Shown: piece by piece, positions 43,365 to 50,985 of the stretch
How the letters are laid out: each line of letters starts with the position of its first letter
Position numbering within the stretch: the first letter of the stretch is position 1
Assembly (NCBI GenBank): GCA_031294825.1
Contig: JAUMPM010000044.1
Location: 3,358 to 67,357 of the forward strand
Length of the DNA: 64,000 bases
Reading direction: 5' to 3'
Origin: Collinsella sp.
GTDB taxonomy: Bacteria; Actinomycetota; Coriobacteriia; Coriobacteriales; Coriobacteriaceae
Made by a program: the position numbers and the translations under genes
The notes under the pieces: model-generated
Told to the model about the DNA's origin: nothing
Database searches by the model: none
The model's input: the letters and a program-made list of their open reading frames with translations, nothing else

Positions 43365-43381
43365 AGGGGTCCTTTCGTTCG

Positions 43382-43924
43382 TTACCAACCCAAGAGCGAA
43401 AACGCCCCGTCGCAATAGCCAAAATGAAGCACGGCACCGTTGTCGGGTAGCTCTCCCTCGCCAGTCACATACTCAAGAAACTCCTGGCAGGCTGAGCCGT
43501 GGGAAACCACCAGCACGCAGTCGTGCTGCGGCCTGGCCATGATGCGGGACAGCGCCGCGACCATGCGCGACTGAAGTTGCACTTCCGACTCGCCACCAAA
43601 GGCCACCGGATAATCGCCCCAGGGCTGCGGCGGCATCTCGCGATTTGATGTGCCCTCCAGCGAGCCAAAATGCCACTCACGCAGGTCATCGACCAGCTCT
43701 ATGGAACGGCCCTCGCCAACGATAAGCTCGGCCGTATGCCGCGCCCGGCCCAACGGCGAGGAATACACATGATCAAAGGCCACGCCACGCGCCGCAAACG
43801 CCGTACGCGCCGCCAGCGCCTGCTCGCGCCCGCGCGCCGTAAGCGGCGAATCGTGCCAGCCCTGCAAAATGCTCTGCACATTGAGCTCAGTCTGCCCATG
43901 CCGCACCAAATACAGATCTGCCAC
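43382..43924 (-). CDS. Histidine phosphatase family protein (second of two)
   Basis: 180 residues, clearly paralogous to the next gene downstream: LYLVRHGQTELNVQSILQGWHDSPLT versus LYLVRHGQTIFNLKRIIQGWSDSPLT, and the second catalytic His in VVSHGSACQEFL. It lacks the ~30-residue C-terminal extension of its neighbour. The start is GTG with GGGAGG close upstream. A tandem duplication followed by divergence is the simplest origin. Confidence 0.85.
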   Translation of the reverse strand: MADLYLVRHGQTELNVQSILQGWHDSPLTARGREQALAARTAFAARGVAFDHVYSSPLGRARHTAELIVGEGRSIELVDDLREWHFGSLEGTSNREMPPQPWGDYPVAFGGESEVQLQSRMVAALSRIMARPQHDCVLVVSHGSACQEFLEYVTGEGELPDNGAVLHFGYCDGAFSLLGW

Positions 43925-43939
43925 ACACCCTCCCCTCGT

Positions 43940-43974
43940 ACCACCACAAAGGGGACAGGCACCTTTGTGGTGGT
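43940..43974. repeat. Palindromic repeat family 1, copy 7
   Basis: 13-bp stem ACCACCACAAAGG (43940-43952) with 43962-43974, loop GGACAGGCA, between the phosphatase promoter and the 3' end of the nitroreductase gene. Confidence 0.85.
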
Positions 43975-44006
43975 TTAACGTCTGATCACGCCGCGATGAC
44001 GCTCAA

Positions 44007-44678
44007 CTACACCAGCACGTCGGCGAGCGAACGCTTGGGTACGTGGTGCACCTGCGCCTCGTCGCGCCAATAATTGATGGAGCCGTCGGGGTTGGAATCG
44101 ATCGCATCAATCACCTGTGTCTCGGCCGGAACGCCAAACGCCATGATCAGCTTGAGCTCATACTTGTCGTTATCGAGCCCCATGGCATCGATCGCGTGGG
44201 GCGTAAAGGCCTTGAACATGCAGGCTGCCACCTCGGGCGTGGCGCTGCGGGCGGCGAGCATCATCGTCTGCGCGGCAATGCCCGTGTCGACCTCGGTAAT
44301 GGGAGCGGCGGGCTTGCCCGGAACGGCGCGCTCGGCCAGAATCGCGATGTAGCCGGTCGGGCGCTCGCCCTCGGCAGGACCAGGCCAATCCTTAAGCGCG
44401 CCGGCCCATGCAAGCTCATCAAATACGCGCGCGCAATCCTCGGCACCGCTCACCACATGAAAACGAAGGCGCTGAGCATTGGCGCCGCAGGGAGCCAGGT
44501 GCGCCAGTTCCGCCAGCTCGAGCAAAAACTCGCGCGGCACGCGCATGGACTCGTCAAAACGGCGGCATGTACGGGCACGACGGACCAGCGCATCAAACGC
44601 TTCCAGACCGAGCTTTTCGCAACCCTGCTTTGCCATCGACTCAGCGCTTACCGGCGCCGCGGGAACTGTTTCGTTCAT
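44007..44678 (-). CDS. Nitroreductase family protein
   Basis: 223 residues. The FMN-contact opening ARTCRRFDES and the APCGANAQRLRFHVV segment, plus EVDTGIAAQTMMLAARS in the middle, are typical of nitroreductase-fold flavoenzymes. Such enzymes use NAD(P)H to reduce nitro groups, quinones or other electron acceptors. Nothing nearby hints at the substrate. ATG (MNETVPA) at 44678 is preferred over a TTG four codons earlier. It stands alone. Confidence 0.85.
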   Translation of the reverse strand: MNETVPAAPVSAESMAKQGCEKLGLEAFDALVRRARTCRRFDESMRVPREFLLELAELAHLAPCGANAQRLRFHVVSGAEDCARVFDELAWAGALKDWPGPAEGERPTGYIAILAERAVPGKPAAPITEVDTGIAAQTMMLAARSATPEVAACMFKAFTPHAIDAMGLDNDKYELKLIMAFGVPAETQVIDAIDSNPDGSINYWRDEAQVHHVPKRSLADVLV

Positions 44679-44942
44679 AGGGACCCCCAATTTCGGGCAA
44701 TTGTTCTTAGGAGAATCTAACCTAAAACCTAGACAATTACATACAGCGGCGCAATATTCTACAATTGTTGATTAATCCTCACCGGAGCGGGAACAAAAGT
44801 AACAATTCGGGAATGTGGGGCGGCAATTCGTCCTTCCCGCCCCATGCATCGGCGCCCTTGGGCGATACTTGTTGCAGCACTTTTGGCGTACGCCGCACGG
44901 AGAGCAATGAACGCGACGTGCACCACACGGAAAGGAGACATT

Positions 44943-45545
44943 ATGGTCATCTTTAAGAACGATGACCAAAAATCGAGCCAGTTTGGATTTGACGAGAAAA
45001 GCATGGCGGGCAAAGCCGTCAAGGCCGTACGCTGGATCTACGCCATCACGGGCGTCTTAGCGCTCATTGCTGGTATCGCGCTGCTTTTTGCACCCGCCAA
45101 GTCCCTCGTCTTTTTGACGACTGTCCTGGGTTTTTACTTTGTAATCACTGCTGCCATCAGGCTGTTCACTGCCATTTTTGAGCCGCTGCTGCCCACCGGC
45201 TGGCGCGTGACGAGCATCATCTCCAACCTACTCATTATCTTGGGCGGCGTCATAATCCTGCGCAACCAGGCCTTCTCGACCGCGACGCTCACCACGATGG
45301 TGGTTATCGTGGCCGGCTTTGGCTGGATCGTCGAAGGTGTCATGTCCATTCTGGAGTCCGAGCTTTCGTCCAACCGTGCCCTCGCCATCCTGAGCGGCGC
45401 ACTCTCCATCATCGCCGGCATGTTCGTGTTTATCTATCCGCTGTGGTCGGCCAAGATGCTCGTCATCTTTAGCGGCGCCGCACTGCTGGTGTTTGGCGTA
45501 ACGCTGATTGTTCGCGCTATTCAATTTGGCAAACTGGTGCACTAG
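44943..45545 (+). CDS. DUF308/HdeD-like membrane protein
   Basis: 200 residues with six hydrophobic helices arranged as three hairpins, preceded by about 28 hydrophilic residues. The pattern (WIYAITGVLALIAGIALLFAP..., LGFYFVITAAIRL) fits the DUF308/HdeD family, named from an E. coli acid-resistance membrane protein. The function is not established. AAAGGAG precedes the ATG. The UPF0178 gene begins at the very next base after its stop, so the two are coupled. Confidence 0.8.
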   Translation: MVIFKNDDQKSSQFGFDEKSMAGKAVKAVRWIYAITGVLALIAGIALLFAPAKSLVFLTTVLGFYFVITAAIRLFTAIFEPLLPTGWRVTSIISNLLIILGGVIILRNQAFSTATLTTMVVIVAGFGWIVEGVMSILESELSSNRALAILSGALSIIAGMFVFIYPLWSAKMLVIFSGAALLVFGVTLIVRAIQFGKLVH

Positions 45546-46028
45546 ATGCCACGAACGCTCTTTATTGATGCAGACGCCTGCCCGGTCACGCGCGAGTCGA
45601 TTGACTGCGCGCGGCGGGCGGGCGTCGCCGTTGTTATCGCCGGCAACAGCACGCAAAACCTGGAACGGCACATTCGCCGCGACGACCCGCGCGATGCCGA
45701 GCACGCGCGACGCGGCTTTTGGGTCACGACGCTCGACGTGAGCGTGGGCGCCGACAGCGCCGACTTTGCCATTGTCGAACGCCTGCAGGCGGGCGACGTG
45801 GTCGTGACGCAGGACATTGGCTTGGCGAGCATGGTGCTCGGGCGCGATGCCGCCGCCATCGGTGTGCGCGGGCGCGTCTACGACAAAGCGACCATCGACA
45901 TGCAGTTGTTTATTCGCCACGAGGAAAAGAAGGTGCGACGCGCCGGCGGACGCGCTCGCGGACCGGCGGCATTTACCAGCGAAGATCGCGCCCGCTTTAA
46001 ACGCAACCTCACCGAGCTGTTACGCTAA
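45546..46028 (+). CDS. UPF0178 / YaiI family protein
   Basis: 160 residues beginning TLFIDADACPV, the family signature, with VVTQDIGLASMVL and the basic C-terminal tail expected. The fold is PIN-like with conserved acidic residues, suggesting a nuclease-type active site, but no activity is proven. Its ATG follows the stop of the DUF308 gene directly. Confidence 0.88.
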   Translation: MPRTLFIDADACPVTRESIDCARRAGVAVVIAGNSTQNLERHIRRDDPRDAEHARRGFWVTTLDVSVGADSADFAIVERLQAGDVVVTQDIGLASMVLGRDAAAIGVRGRVYDKATIDMQLFIRHEEKKVRRAGGRARGPAAFTSEDRARFKRNLTELLR

Positions 46029-46047
46029 ACAAGGTAGATTATTGGGC

Positions 46048-47136
46048 TTAGAGACCAAAGGCGGAGAGAACGAGTCCCCAACCGGCGCCGATGACGTACA
46101 TCATGACCAGGAACATGACGTTCTCGCGGGCACTGCGGTTGGTGCGGAACAACACCAGGTAGCCCACGCCGGCGGAGATAAGCGTGCCGGCGAGCATCGG
46201 TGCCAGCTGTAGCGCGCCCTCCAGGTACAGCTGCGTAATGACCACGCTCGCCGCGCAGTTGGGGATCAGGCCGACAAGCGCCGAACCCAGGACGGCGAGC
46301 GTCTCGTTGCCACGCAGGAACTGCTCGATCGCGGACTCGCCGAAGGTCTCGAGCACGGCGACCAGAATCAGCGTCACCAGGAAAATGAATACCGATACCT
46401 GCACGGTGTGCGAGATGGCGCTGCGAATAATCGACAGGAGGGGCGCGCCCTCGTGAGAGTGGGAGTGACCGTGGCCATCATGGTGTTCATGCTCGCCCCC
46501 ATGACCGTAATCGTGTCCATGTCCGTGTTCGTGCTCGTCCTCGTCTTCATCGCAACCGCAATGGTCGCGCTCGCACAGCTCATGGATGTGATCGGCGCTC
46601 ACGCCCGCCTCGGCCACCTCGTCGATGATGTCACCGCCGCTGTGGTCGTCATGCGCGCAGTTCACATGAGCCGGATTGGCAGCGGTCCCCAGCACGGTAC
46701 GGCGAATCGCCGCATGCGCGCGGGCATTACGACGAAGGCCGCGGATAGCGGCGTCCACGATAAAGCCCGTGACCAGCGCGATCAGTGCCTTCGAAGCCAA
46801 AAGCATCGCCATGATCTGCACGGGCACCTGCTCGGCGAGCAACAGCGGCAGCATCTCGTCGGAGGTCGAAAGGAACACCGCCACCAACGTGCCCAAGGTC
46901 ACGACACGGCCGGCGTACAGCGTTGCTGCCATGGCCGAAAATCCGCACTGCGGCACAATGCCCAGCAGCGAGCCAACCACGGGACCCGCAGCGCCGGCGC
47001 GCTTGATAGCGCCGTTGACGCGGTCGCCCGCAACGTGCTCAAGTGTCTCGAGAGCAAGATACGTCACCAACAAAAACGGCACCAGCGAGAGCGTGTCCTT
47101 GCCGGCGTCGAGCAGAATATCAATCAGCAAATCCAT
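46048..47136 (-). CDS. Putative metal (manganese-type) permease with His-rich loop
   Basis: 362 residues, about ten transmembrane helices in two similar halves; PQCGFSAMAATLYAGR in the first half and PNCAASVVITQLYLEG in the second are matching repeats. Between them lies a long cytosolic or external loop (about residues 160-235) crowded with His, Asp and Glu (EHEHGHGHDYGHGG, HEHHDGHGHSHSHE), a likely metal-binding region. This fits the 'putative manganese transporter/arsenic efflux-like' permease family. Substrate and direction are unproven. A palindromic region lies upstream at 47178-47216. Confidence 0.75.
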   Translation of the reverse strand: MDLLIDILLDAGKDTLSLVPFLLVTYLALETLEHVAGDRVNGAIKRAGAAGPVVGSLLGIVPQCGFSAMAATLYAGRVVTLGTLVAVFLSTSDEMLPLLLAEQVPVQIMAMLLASKALIALVTGFIVDAAIRGLRRNARAHAAIRRTVLGTAANPAHVNCAHDDHSGGDIIDEVAEAGVSADHIHELCERDHCGCDEDEDEHEHGHGHDYGHGGEHEHHDGHGHSHSHEGAPLLSIIRSAISHTVQVSVFIFLVTLILVAVLETFGESAIEQFLRGNETLAVLGSALVGLIPNCAASVVITQLYLEGALQLAPMLAGTLISAGVGYLVLFRTNRSARENVMFLVMMYVIGAGWGLVLSAFGL

Positions 47137-47177
47137 GACGGATGGAACCTTTCGTGTCTTTCGGCAGCATTGTAAAA

Positions 47178-47216
47178 GTCCTAGCGGTCAACTAGGGTAT
47201 TGTAGTTGTCCTAGGC
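47178..47216 (-). promoter_or_regulatory. Palindromic region upstream of the metal permease
   Basis: CCTAG (47180) and CTAGG (47192) form an inverted pair with 7-base spacing, and a second CCTAGG lies at 47210-47215. The position just upstream of the gene suits an operator for a metal regulator. It does not match the boxes in front of the MntR gene at 53535. Confidence 0.35.
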
Positions 47217-47308
47217 GCGATGCCAATAGTTGCCCATGGTAAACTATCATCTCGCCACATCTCAATGAACCCGAGCCGCGCGGTGCGGCCCGTCCAAGGA
47301 GCAGTTAT

Positions 47309-48277
47309 ATGAACGTTTCACAAGCACTCGAATACGAGCGCCAGCCGTTTATTCCCATGTTTATCTATGGCGATCACGGCGCCATGGAATCCGAGCGCCA
47401 GAAGGGCGAGGAGGCCCTTAAGGTGCTCGAAACCGAGTACTTTACCGCCGAGGGCGACCCCAGCTTCGACTTTGCCACCGTGCGCGACCTGGCTGACCGC
47501 AACCGCGACCTGTGCGACCAGATTGGCGAGGCACGCCTGCGCAACGTGACGCCCGCGACGCTTTCGCGCGGCCTCTCCGATGCCGACACCTGCGCCGCCA
47601 TCGGCAAGATGCAAAAGCGCACCGCCGCGTCCGTTATGCGCGAAATCCGCGGCGACCGCGACGCGCTCGGCGTGGCCTACGCCCGCAAGCCCATCCAGGG
47701 CACCGTGCTCGGTATCGACATCGAGACCACCGGCCGTGCACCCGAGCGCGGCTATATCATCAACGTGGGCTGGGAGATCATGGACCTCACGAGCGACGCC
47801 GTCCCGCACGACGCCGAGGCACACTACTGCGGTCTGCCCGACATCTACCGCGGCGAGGATGTGCCGCTATCGAACATCCATCACATTACCTGGGACGACA
47901 TCGACGGCAAAAAACCATTCCGCGAGAACAAGGAACTGCAGAAGCAGCTGCTCAAGCTTATGAAGAAGTACCCGTACATGGCGCATAACGCCGCGTTCGA
48001 GGACAGCTGGTTCAAGATCCACCTGGACGGCTACGCCGAGGCACGCCGCGCCGGCAAGATTATCGTCATCGACTCGCGCCAGATCTGCCGCAGCCTGGAT
48101 GCCGACGTCCGCTCGCTCCCCCGCGAGTCCGCGCCCGCCGCGCTCGAGAACTGGGCACGCCGCCGTGGAACCCTCGCCGCCGACGCCAACGAGCAGCATC
48201 TGGGCTTGGACGACACCGACCTCATGCTCCGCACGGTTCAGGCCGAGTTCAACCTCAAGAACCTGTTTGCCAAGTAG
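47309..48277 (+). CDS. DEDDh-type 3'-5' exonuclease
   Basis: 322 residues. The C-terminal two thirds form a DnaQ-like exonuclease: Exo I GIDIETTG (Asp, Glu), Exo II HNAAFEDSW and Exo III HLGLDDTDLM with the catalytic His and Asp. The N-terminal ~125 residues are helical and not recognised. It may trim DNA or RNA ends in repair or turnover. The ATG at 47309 follows AAGGAG. It is monocistronic. Confidence 0.82.
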   Translation: MNVSQALEYERQPFIPMFIYGDHGAMESERQKGEEALKVLETEYFTAEGDPSFDFATVRDLADRNRDLCDQIGEARLRNVTPATLSRGLSDADTCAAIGKMQKRTAASVMREIRGDRDALGVAYARKPIQGTVLGIDIETTGRAPERGYIINVGWEIMDLTSDAVPHDAEAHYCGLPDIYRGEDVPLSNIHHITWDDIDGKKPFRENKELQKQLLKLMKKYPYMAHNAAFEDSWFKIHLDGYAEARRAGKIIVIDSRQICRSLDADVRSLPRESAPAALENWARRRGTLAADANEQHLGLDDTDLMLRTVQAEFNLKNLFAK

Positions 48278-48628
48278 AAACGTCTACGACAAACTCCGGC
48301 GTAGATCACGAGCGGTCTCGCAGCGGGAAACCCCGCAGCGGGACCGCCCTACGTTCCACAGATAGATCTGCCATCACAAATTCTGAACCCTCATTTTGAA
48401 CGATTTCGACCAATTCCCGACACGTAATTCGTTGTCGGATGGTGATGCATCGATATCAAATGCGCAGCAATTGAGTATTTATATGCTATAGCTAAGCTTC
48501 GAAAACTTTTATTTAGGGCATGCCAACCCATAATTGCGTCAAGCTTTTGGACAGCATTTGGTTAGACCTCTAAAACGACTTTTCCACTCAGCGCCATCAA
48601 CACGGCATTAGCTGACACGATATATATC
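48278..48628. other. Gene-free stretch with one large hairpin
   Basis: A GC-rich hairpin at 48312-48347 (outer GCGGTC/GACCGC, inner GCGGG/CCCGC) follows the exonuclease gene without a T run. The remaining ~280 bases are AT-richer with no open frame or repeat that I can see. TATATAT lies just before the next start. Confidence 0.5.
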
Positions 48629-49819
48629 ATGAGTATCGTATTGTCACATACCACTGCAAAAGCGGTCTACCAGGCCGCGCATTCGGTGTCTGCGAAAGGC
48701 ATCGAGTCCTGTAGTCCTGCCGCGATTTACGGATCATGTCCCACCGGAACGCTCCTTGACGCAGCCGCAGAATGGCTCACCAAACATGATGTTTCCCTCG
48801 ACGCAAATGATTCCCTCGAGGTGATGGTGTTTGATCGCAGGAATGCGCGCTATGCAATGAACTGTCAATGCCACGTTTCTTCAAAACGATTCTCGAGCTC
48901 ACGCTTTGTAGAGCTTAAAGATGGCATCTTCGTTGTTGGCGTTGAGCTTTGCGCACTTCAGGCCGCCACCTATCTTTCTTTTCGTGAACTGGTGGAGTAC
49001 TACTTTGAACTATGCGGCGCTTATTCCCTTGGAACCGACTCTTCCACCTCCTATACCGAGCGTTTCGCGCTCACCTCGACCGAGAGGTTAAAGCAGTTCT
49101 TTAATTCCATTACCAGATGCGACGGTCTGGCCCTTGCCCGAAAGGCGATCCAATGTGTGCGCGACGGATGCCGGTCTCCCATGGAAACGGCATTTGTCAT
49201 GATGCTAACGCTGCCCAAAAGCGAAGGAGGGCTTGGTATTAAGGGAATTGAGACCGATTACGAGGTGCAGGTCACCGCTGCTGCAAAGAATCTCACGAGA
49301 CGCAAAAAGTTCTTTATGGATGCGTATCTAAAGAAATCTCGCACAGACATTGAATACAACGGTTTTTATCATGACGCGGAAGAAGACCACGCCATCGATG
49401 AGGAGCGCAAGAATGCGCTTGCGTCCATGGGATACGGAATCATCACCGTCAGTCGTTATTCCTTTATGCATGCCAGTGCTTTCGTTAGGGTCATGGAGGC
49501 GATCCAGCGGAAAGAGGGCGTACGCCCCTCGCGTCTGCCAAAAGACTTTCAAATCATGCAAGAGGACCTGAGACAGTTTGTGCTCAGAAGGTTTATAGAA
49601 GAGAAAAAGCGAATTCAGAAGCAGCTTCGCCAGGATTCCGAAGAGCGTCAACGAATCGATCTCGAAAAAGCAACGCTCGAAGGCATCACGCTGGATGACC
49701 CGACAATTAATGAAGTTCCAGCAATCGATGACATGCAGACAGTCGAATCCGACAGCCCATCATTTGCCCAAACAAACAGCCTTGCGCCCGAGGGCAGGAT
49801 CTTCGGGGCCGGAAGCTAG
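48629..49819 (+). CDS. DUF559-like nuclease-domain protein
   Basis: 396 residues. The segment DIEYNGFYHDAEEDHAIDEERKNALASMGYGIITV has the spacing of a very-short-patch-repair/DUF559 type PD-(D/E)XK nuclease core (acidic residue, EY-G-H, D-R-L-GY-V). Upstream SPMETAFVMMLTLPKSEGGLGI is a segment I associate with the same actinobacterial proteins. The C-terminal ~120 residues are helical and charged. Codon use is less GC-biased than its neighbours, suggesting later arrival. No clear ribosome binding site precedes the ATG. Target unknown. Confidence 0.6.
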   Translation: MSIVLSHTTAKAVYQAAHSVSAKGIESCSPAAIYGSCPTGTLLDAAAEWLTKHDVSLDANDSLEVMVFDRRNARYAMNCQCHVSSKRFSSSRFVELKDGIFVVGVELCALQAATYLSFRELVEYYFELCGAYSLGTDSSTSYTERFALTSTERLKQFFNSITRCDGLALARKAIQCVRDGCRSPMETAFVMMLTLPKSEGGLGIKGIETDYEVQVTAAAKNLTRRKKFFMDAYLKKSRTDIEYNGFYHDAEEDHAIDEERKNALASMGYGIITVSRYSFMHASAFVRVMEAIQRKEGVRPSRLPKDFQIMQEDLRQFVLRRFIEEKKRIQKQLRQDSEERQRIDLEKATLEGITLDDPTINEVPAIDDMQTVESDSPSFAQTNSLAPEGRIFGAGS

Positions 49820-50164
49820 ACCGGCTAACAAGGTGGGCACCTTAGCGACGTGCAAAATTGCGAGTATTCAGCAGAGCCGGGTGTCTATCACCCTCGAGTG
49901 GATCCAAATGTGAAGCGAAATCACTCTTGCGTGAGAGCGTTAGGCAGCATTTGAGGAAGAACTCATCGGATTAACACCCTAAGATAACTCTTGAACTGCA
50001 TTATATGGCCTGCAATAAATTAACGGACCCCCTATCGTTGCAGAATACTCCAATTTTTGCACGGCTCAGGGGCACCCACCCCGGCATCGGCTATCAAAAC
50101 CGCTCAGTCCGGGATCTCGTCCACTATTCCCCATCATTTTGTGCAACGAATTACCTGAACGTCA
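49820..50164. other. Gene-free stretch, nothing recognised
   Basis: About 345 AT-richer bases between the DUF559-like gene and the arsR promoter. Only a short palindrome GGTGGGCACC near 49831 stands out. No convincing open frame, terminator or repeat. Confidence 0.5.
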
Positions 50165-50224
50165 TTGACATATGAACATACACTCATATAATCGGAAGCA
50201 AGTTATATGAGCGCATGTTCATAT
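50165..50224 (+). promoter_or_regulatory. arsR-type promoter with two SmtB/ArsR operators
   Basis: A perfect -35 TTGACA (50165-50170) and -10 TATAAT (50187-50192) are 16 bases apart. Operator 1 is ATATGA-N8-TCATAT (50170-50189) and fills the spacer. Operator 2, the same palindrome, is at 50205-50224 just before the ribosome binding site. Repressor bound here would block polymerase directly. Confidence 0.8.
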
Positions 50225-50238
50225 GAAAGGATATTGCA

Positions 50239-50604
50239 ATGAGCGGCCACGCAGACGAAACAACGCACGGTAGCGAAGCCACCGAACCCGTCGTCCCCAC
50301 CACTTGCTCGCCCGAGGACCTGCCCGACGAGGAGCTGCTGTACGACCTCGCTGACCTGTTCAAGGTTTTCAGCGACACCACGCGTATCAAGATTCTCTAT
50401 GCCCTCATGGGCCGCGAGCTGTGCGTGGCAGACATCGCCGAGGCGACCGAAACCTCGCAATCTGCAGTGTCGCATCAGCTGCGCACGCTCAAGCAGTCGC
50501 ACTTGGTCAAATTCCGCCGCGACGGCCGTAACATCCTCTACTCACTCGCCGACGACCACGTCTACACCATGCTCAACCAGGGCATGAGCCATATCTGCGA
50601 ATAG
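50239..50604 (+). CDS. ArsR/SmtB family metal-sensing repressor
   Basis: 121 residues, winged helix with recognition helix TSQSAVSHQLRTLKQSHLV. The C-terminal helix has Asp105, His107, His118 and Glu121, the exact spacing of the alpha-5 zinc site of SmtB/CzrA. The alpha-3 region has a single Cys (ELCVADI), not the two-Cys site of cadmium/lead sensors. It should therefore sense zinc (or cobalt/cadmium through the same site) and release the operators upstream of itself and of the P-type ATPase. The N-terminal 25 residues are His/Glu/Thr-rich. Confidence 0.88.
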   Translation: MSGHADETTHGSEATEPVVPTTCSPEDLPDEELLYDLADLFKVFSDTTRIKILYALMGRELCVADIAEATETSQSAVSHQLRTLKQSHLVKFRRDGRNILYSLADDHVYTMLNQGMSHICE

Positions 50605-50666
50605 CAACCAACCACGGTACCAGCGCGGCCTGCACCCAAGCCGCAAAAACGGGAAAGGAACCCACC

Positions 50667-50885
50667 ATGAAAAAGCAGTTTAAACTCGACGAGATCGACT
50701 GCGCCAACTGCGCGCGCGAGCTTCAGGACGAGCTGGCCAAGCTCGATGGCGTCAAGTCCGTTTCGGTCAACTTTATGACCCAGAAGTTGACGCTCGAGGC
50801 CGATGACGCCGAGTTCGACGAGGTCCTCGACCGCGTTGTGGAGTTCACCGCCGACGCCGAGCCGGACTGCGAGATCATCCTCTAG
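50667..50885 (+). CDS. Heavy-metal-associated (HMA) domain protein
   Basis: 72 residues with the HMA fold and metal motif CANC (DEIDCANCARELQDEL). It is a free-standing metallochaperone-like domain. The P-type ATPase that follows appears to lack such a domain at its N-terminus, so this protein may replace it. AAAGGA precedes the ATG. An internal hairpin follows at 50908-50931. Confidence 0.85.
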   Translation: MKKQFKLDEIDCANCARELQDELAKLDGVKSVSVNFMTQKLTLEADDAEFDEVLDRVVEFTADAEPDCEIIL

Positions 50886-50907
50886 CCCAGGTTTACGCCA
50901 ACCCGCA

Positions 50908-50931
50908 AGGCCGCGCTTGACGCGGCCTTTG
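50908..50931 (+). terminator. Weak terminator or attenuator between HMA gene and ATPase
   Basis: Nine-bp stem AAGGCCGCG / CGCGGCCTT with a five-base loop, followed by a short T tract. It could separate expression of the small upstream genes from the ATPase gene, which has its own operator. Confidence 0.55.
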
Positions 50932-50942
50932 CACGCGAAATT

Positions 50943-50962
50943 ATATGAGTGAGTGTTCATAC
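50943..50962 (+). promoter_or_regulatory. Third ArsR/SmtB operator, upstream of the ATPase
   Basis: ATATGA-N8-TCATAC, nearly identical to the two operators at 50170 and 50205, 23 bases before the ATPase start. Confidence 0.75.
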
Positions 50963-50985
50963 ATTCAAATGGGAGGATACGAGTC

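Noticed and set aside
47137..47200. A manganese riboswitch (yybP-ykoY) in front of the metal permease
   Set aside because: The leader is too short and lacks the conserved paired loops. Only simple CCTAG palindromes are present.
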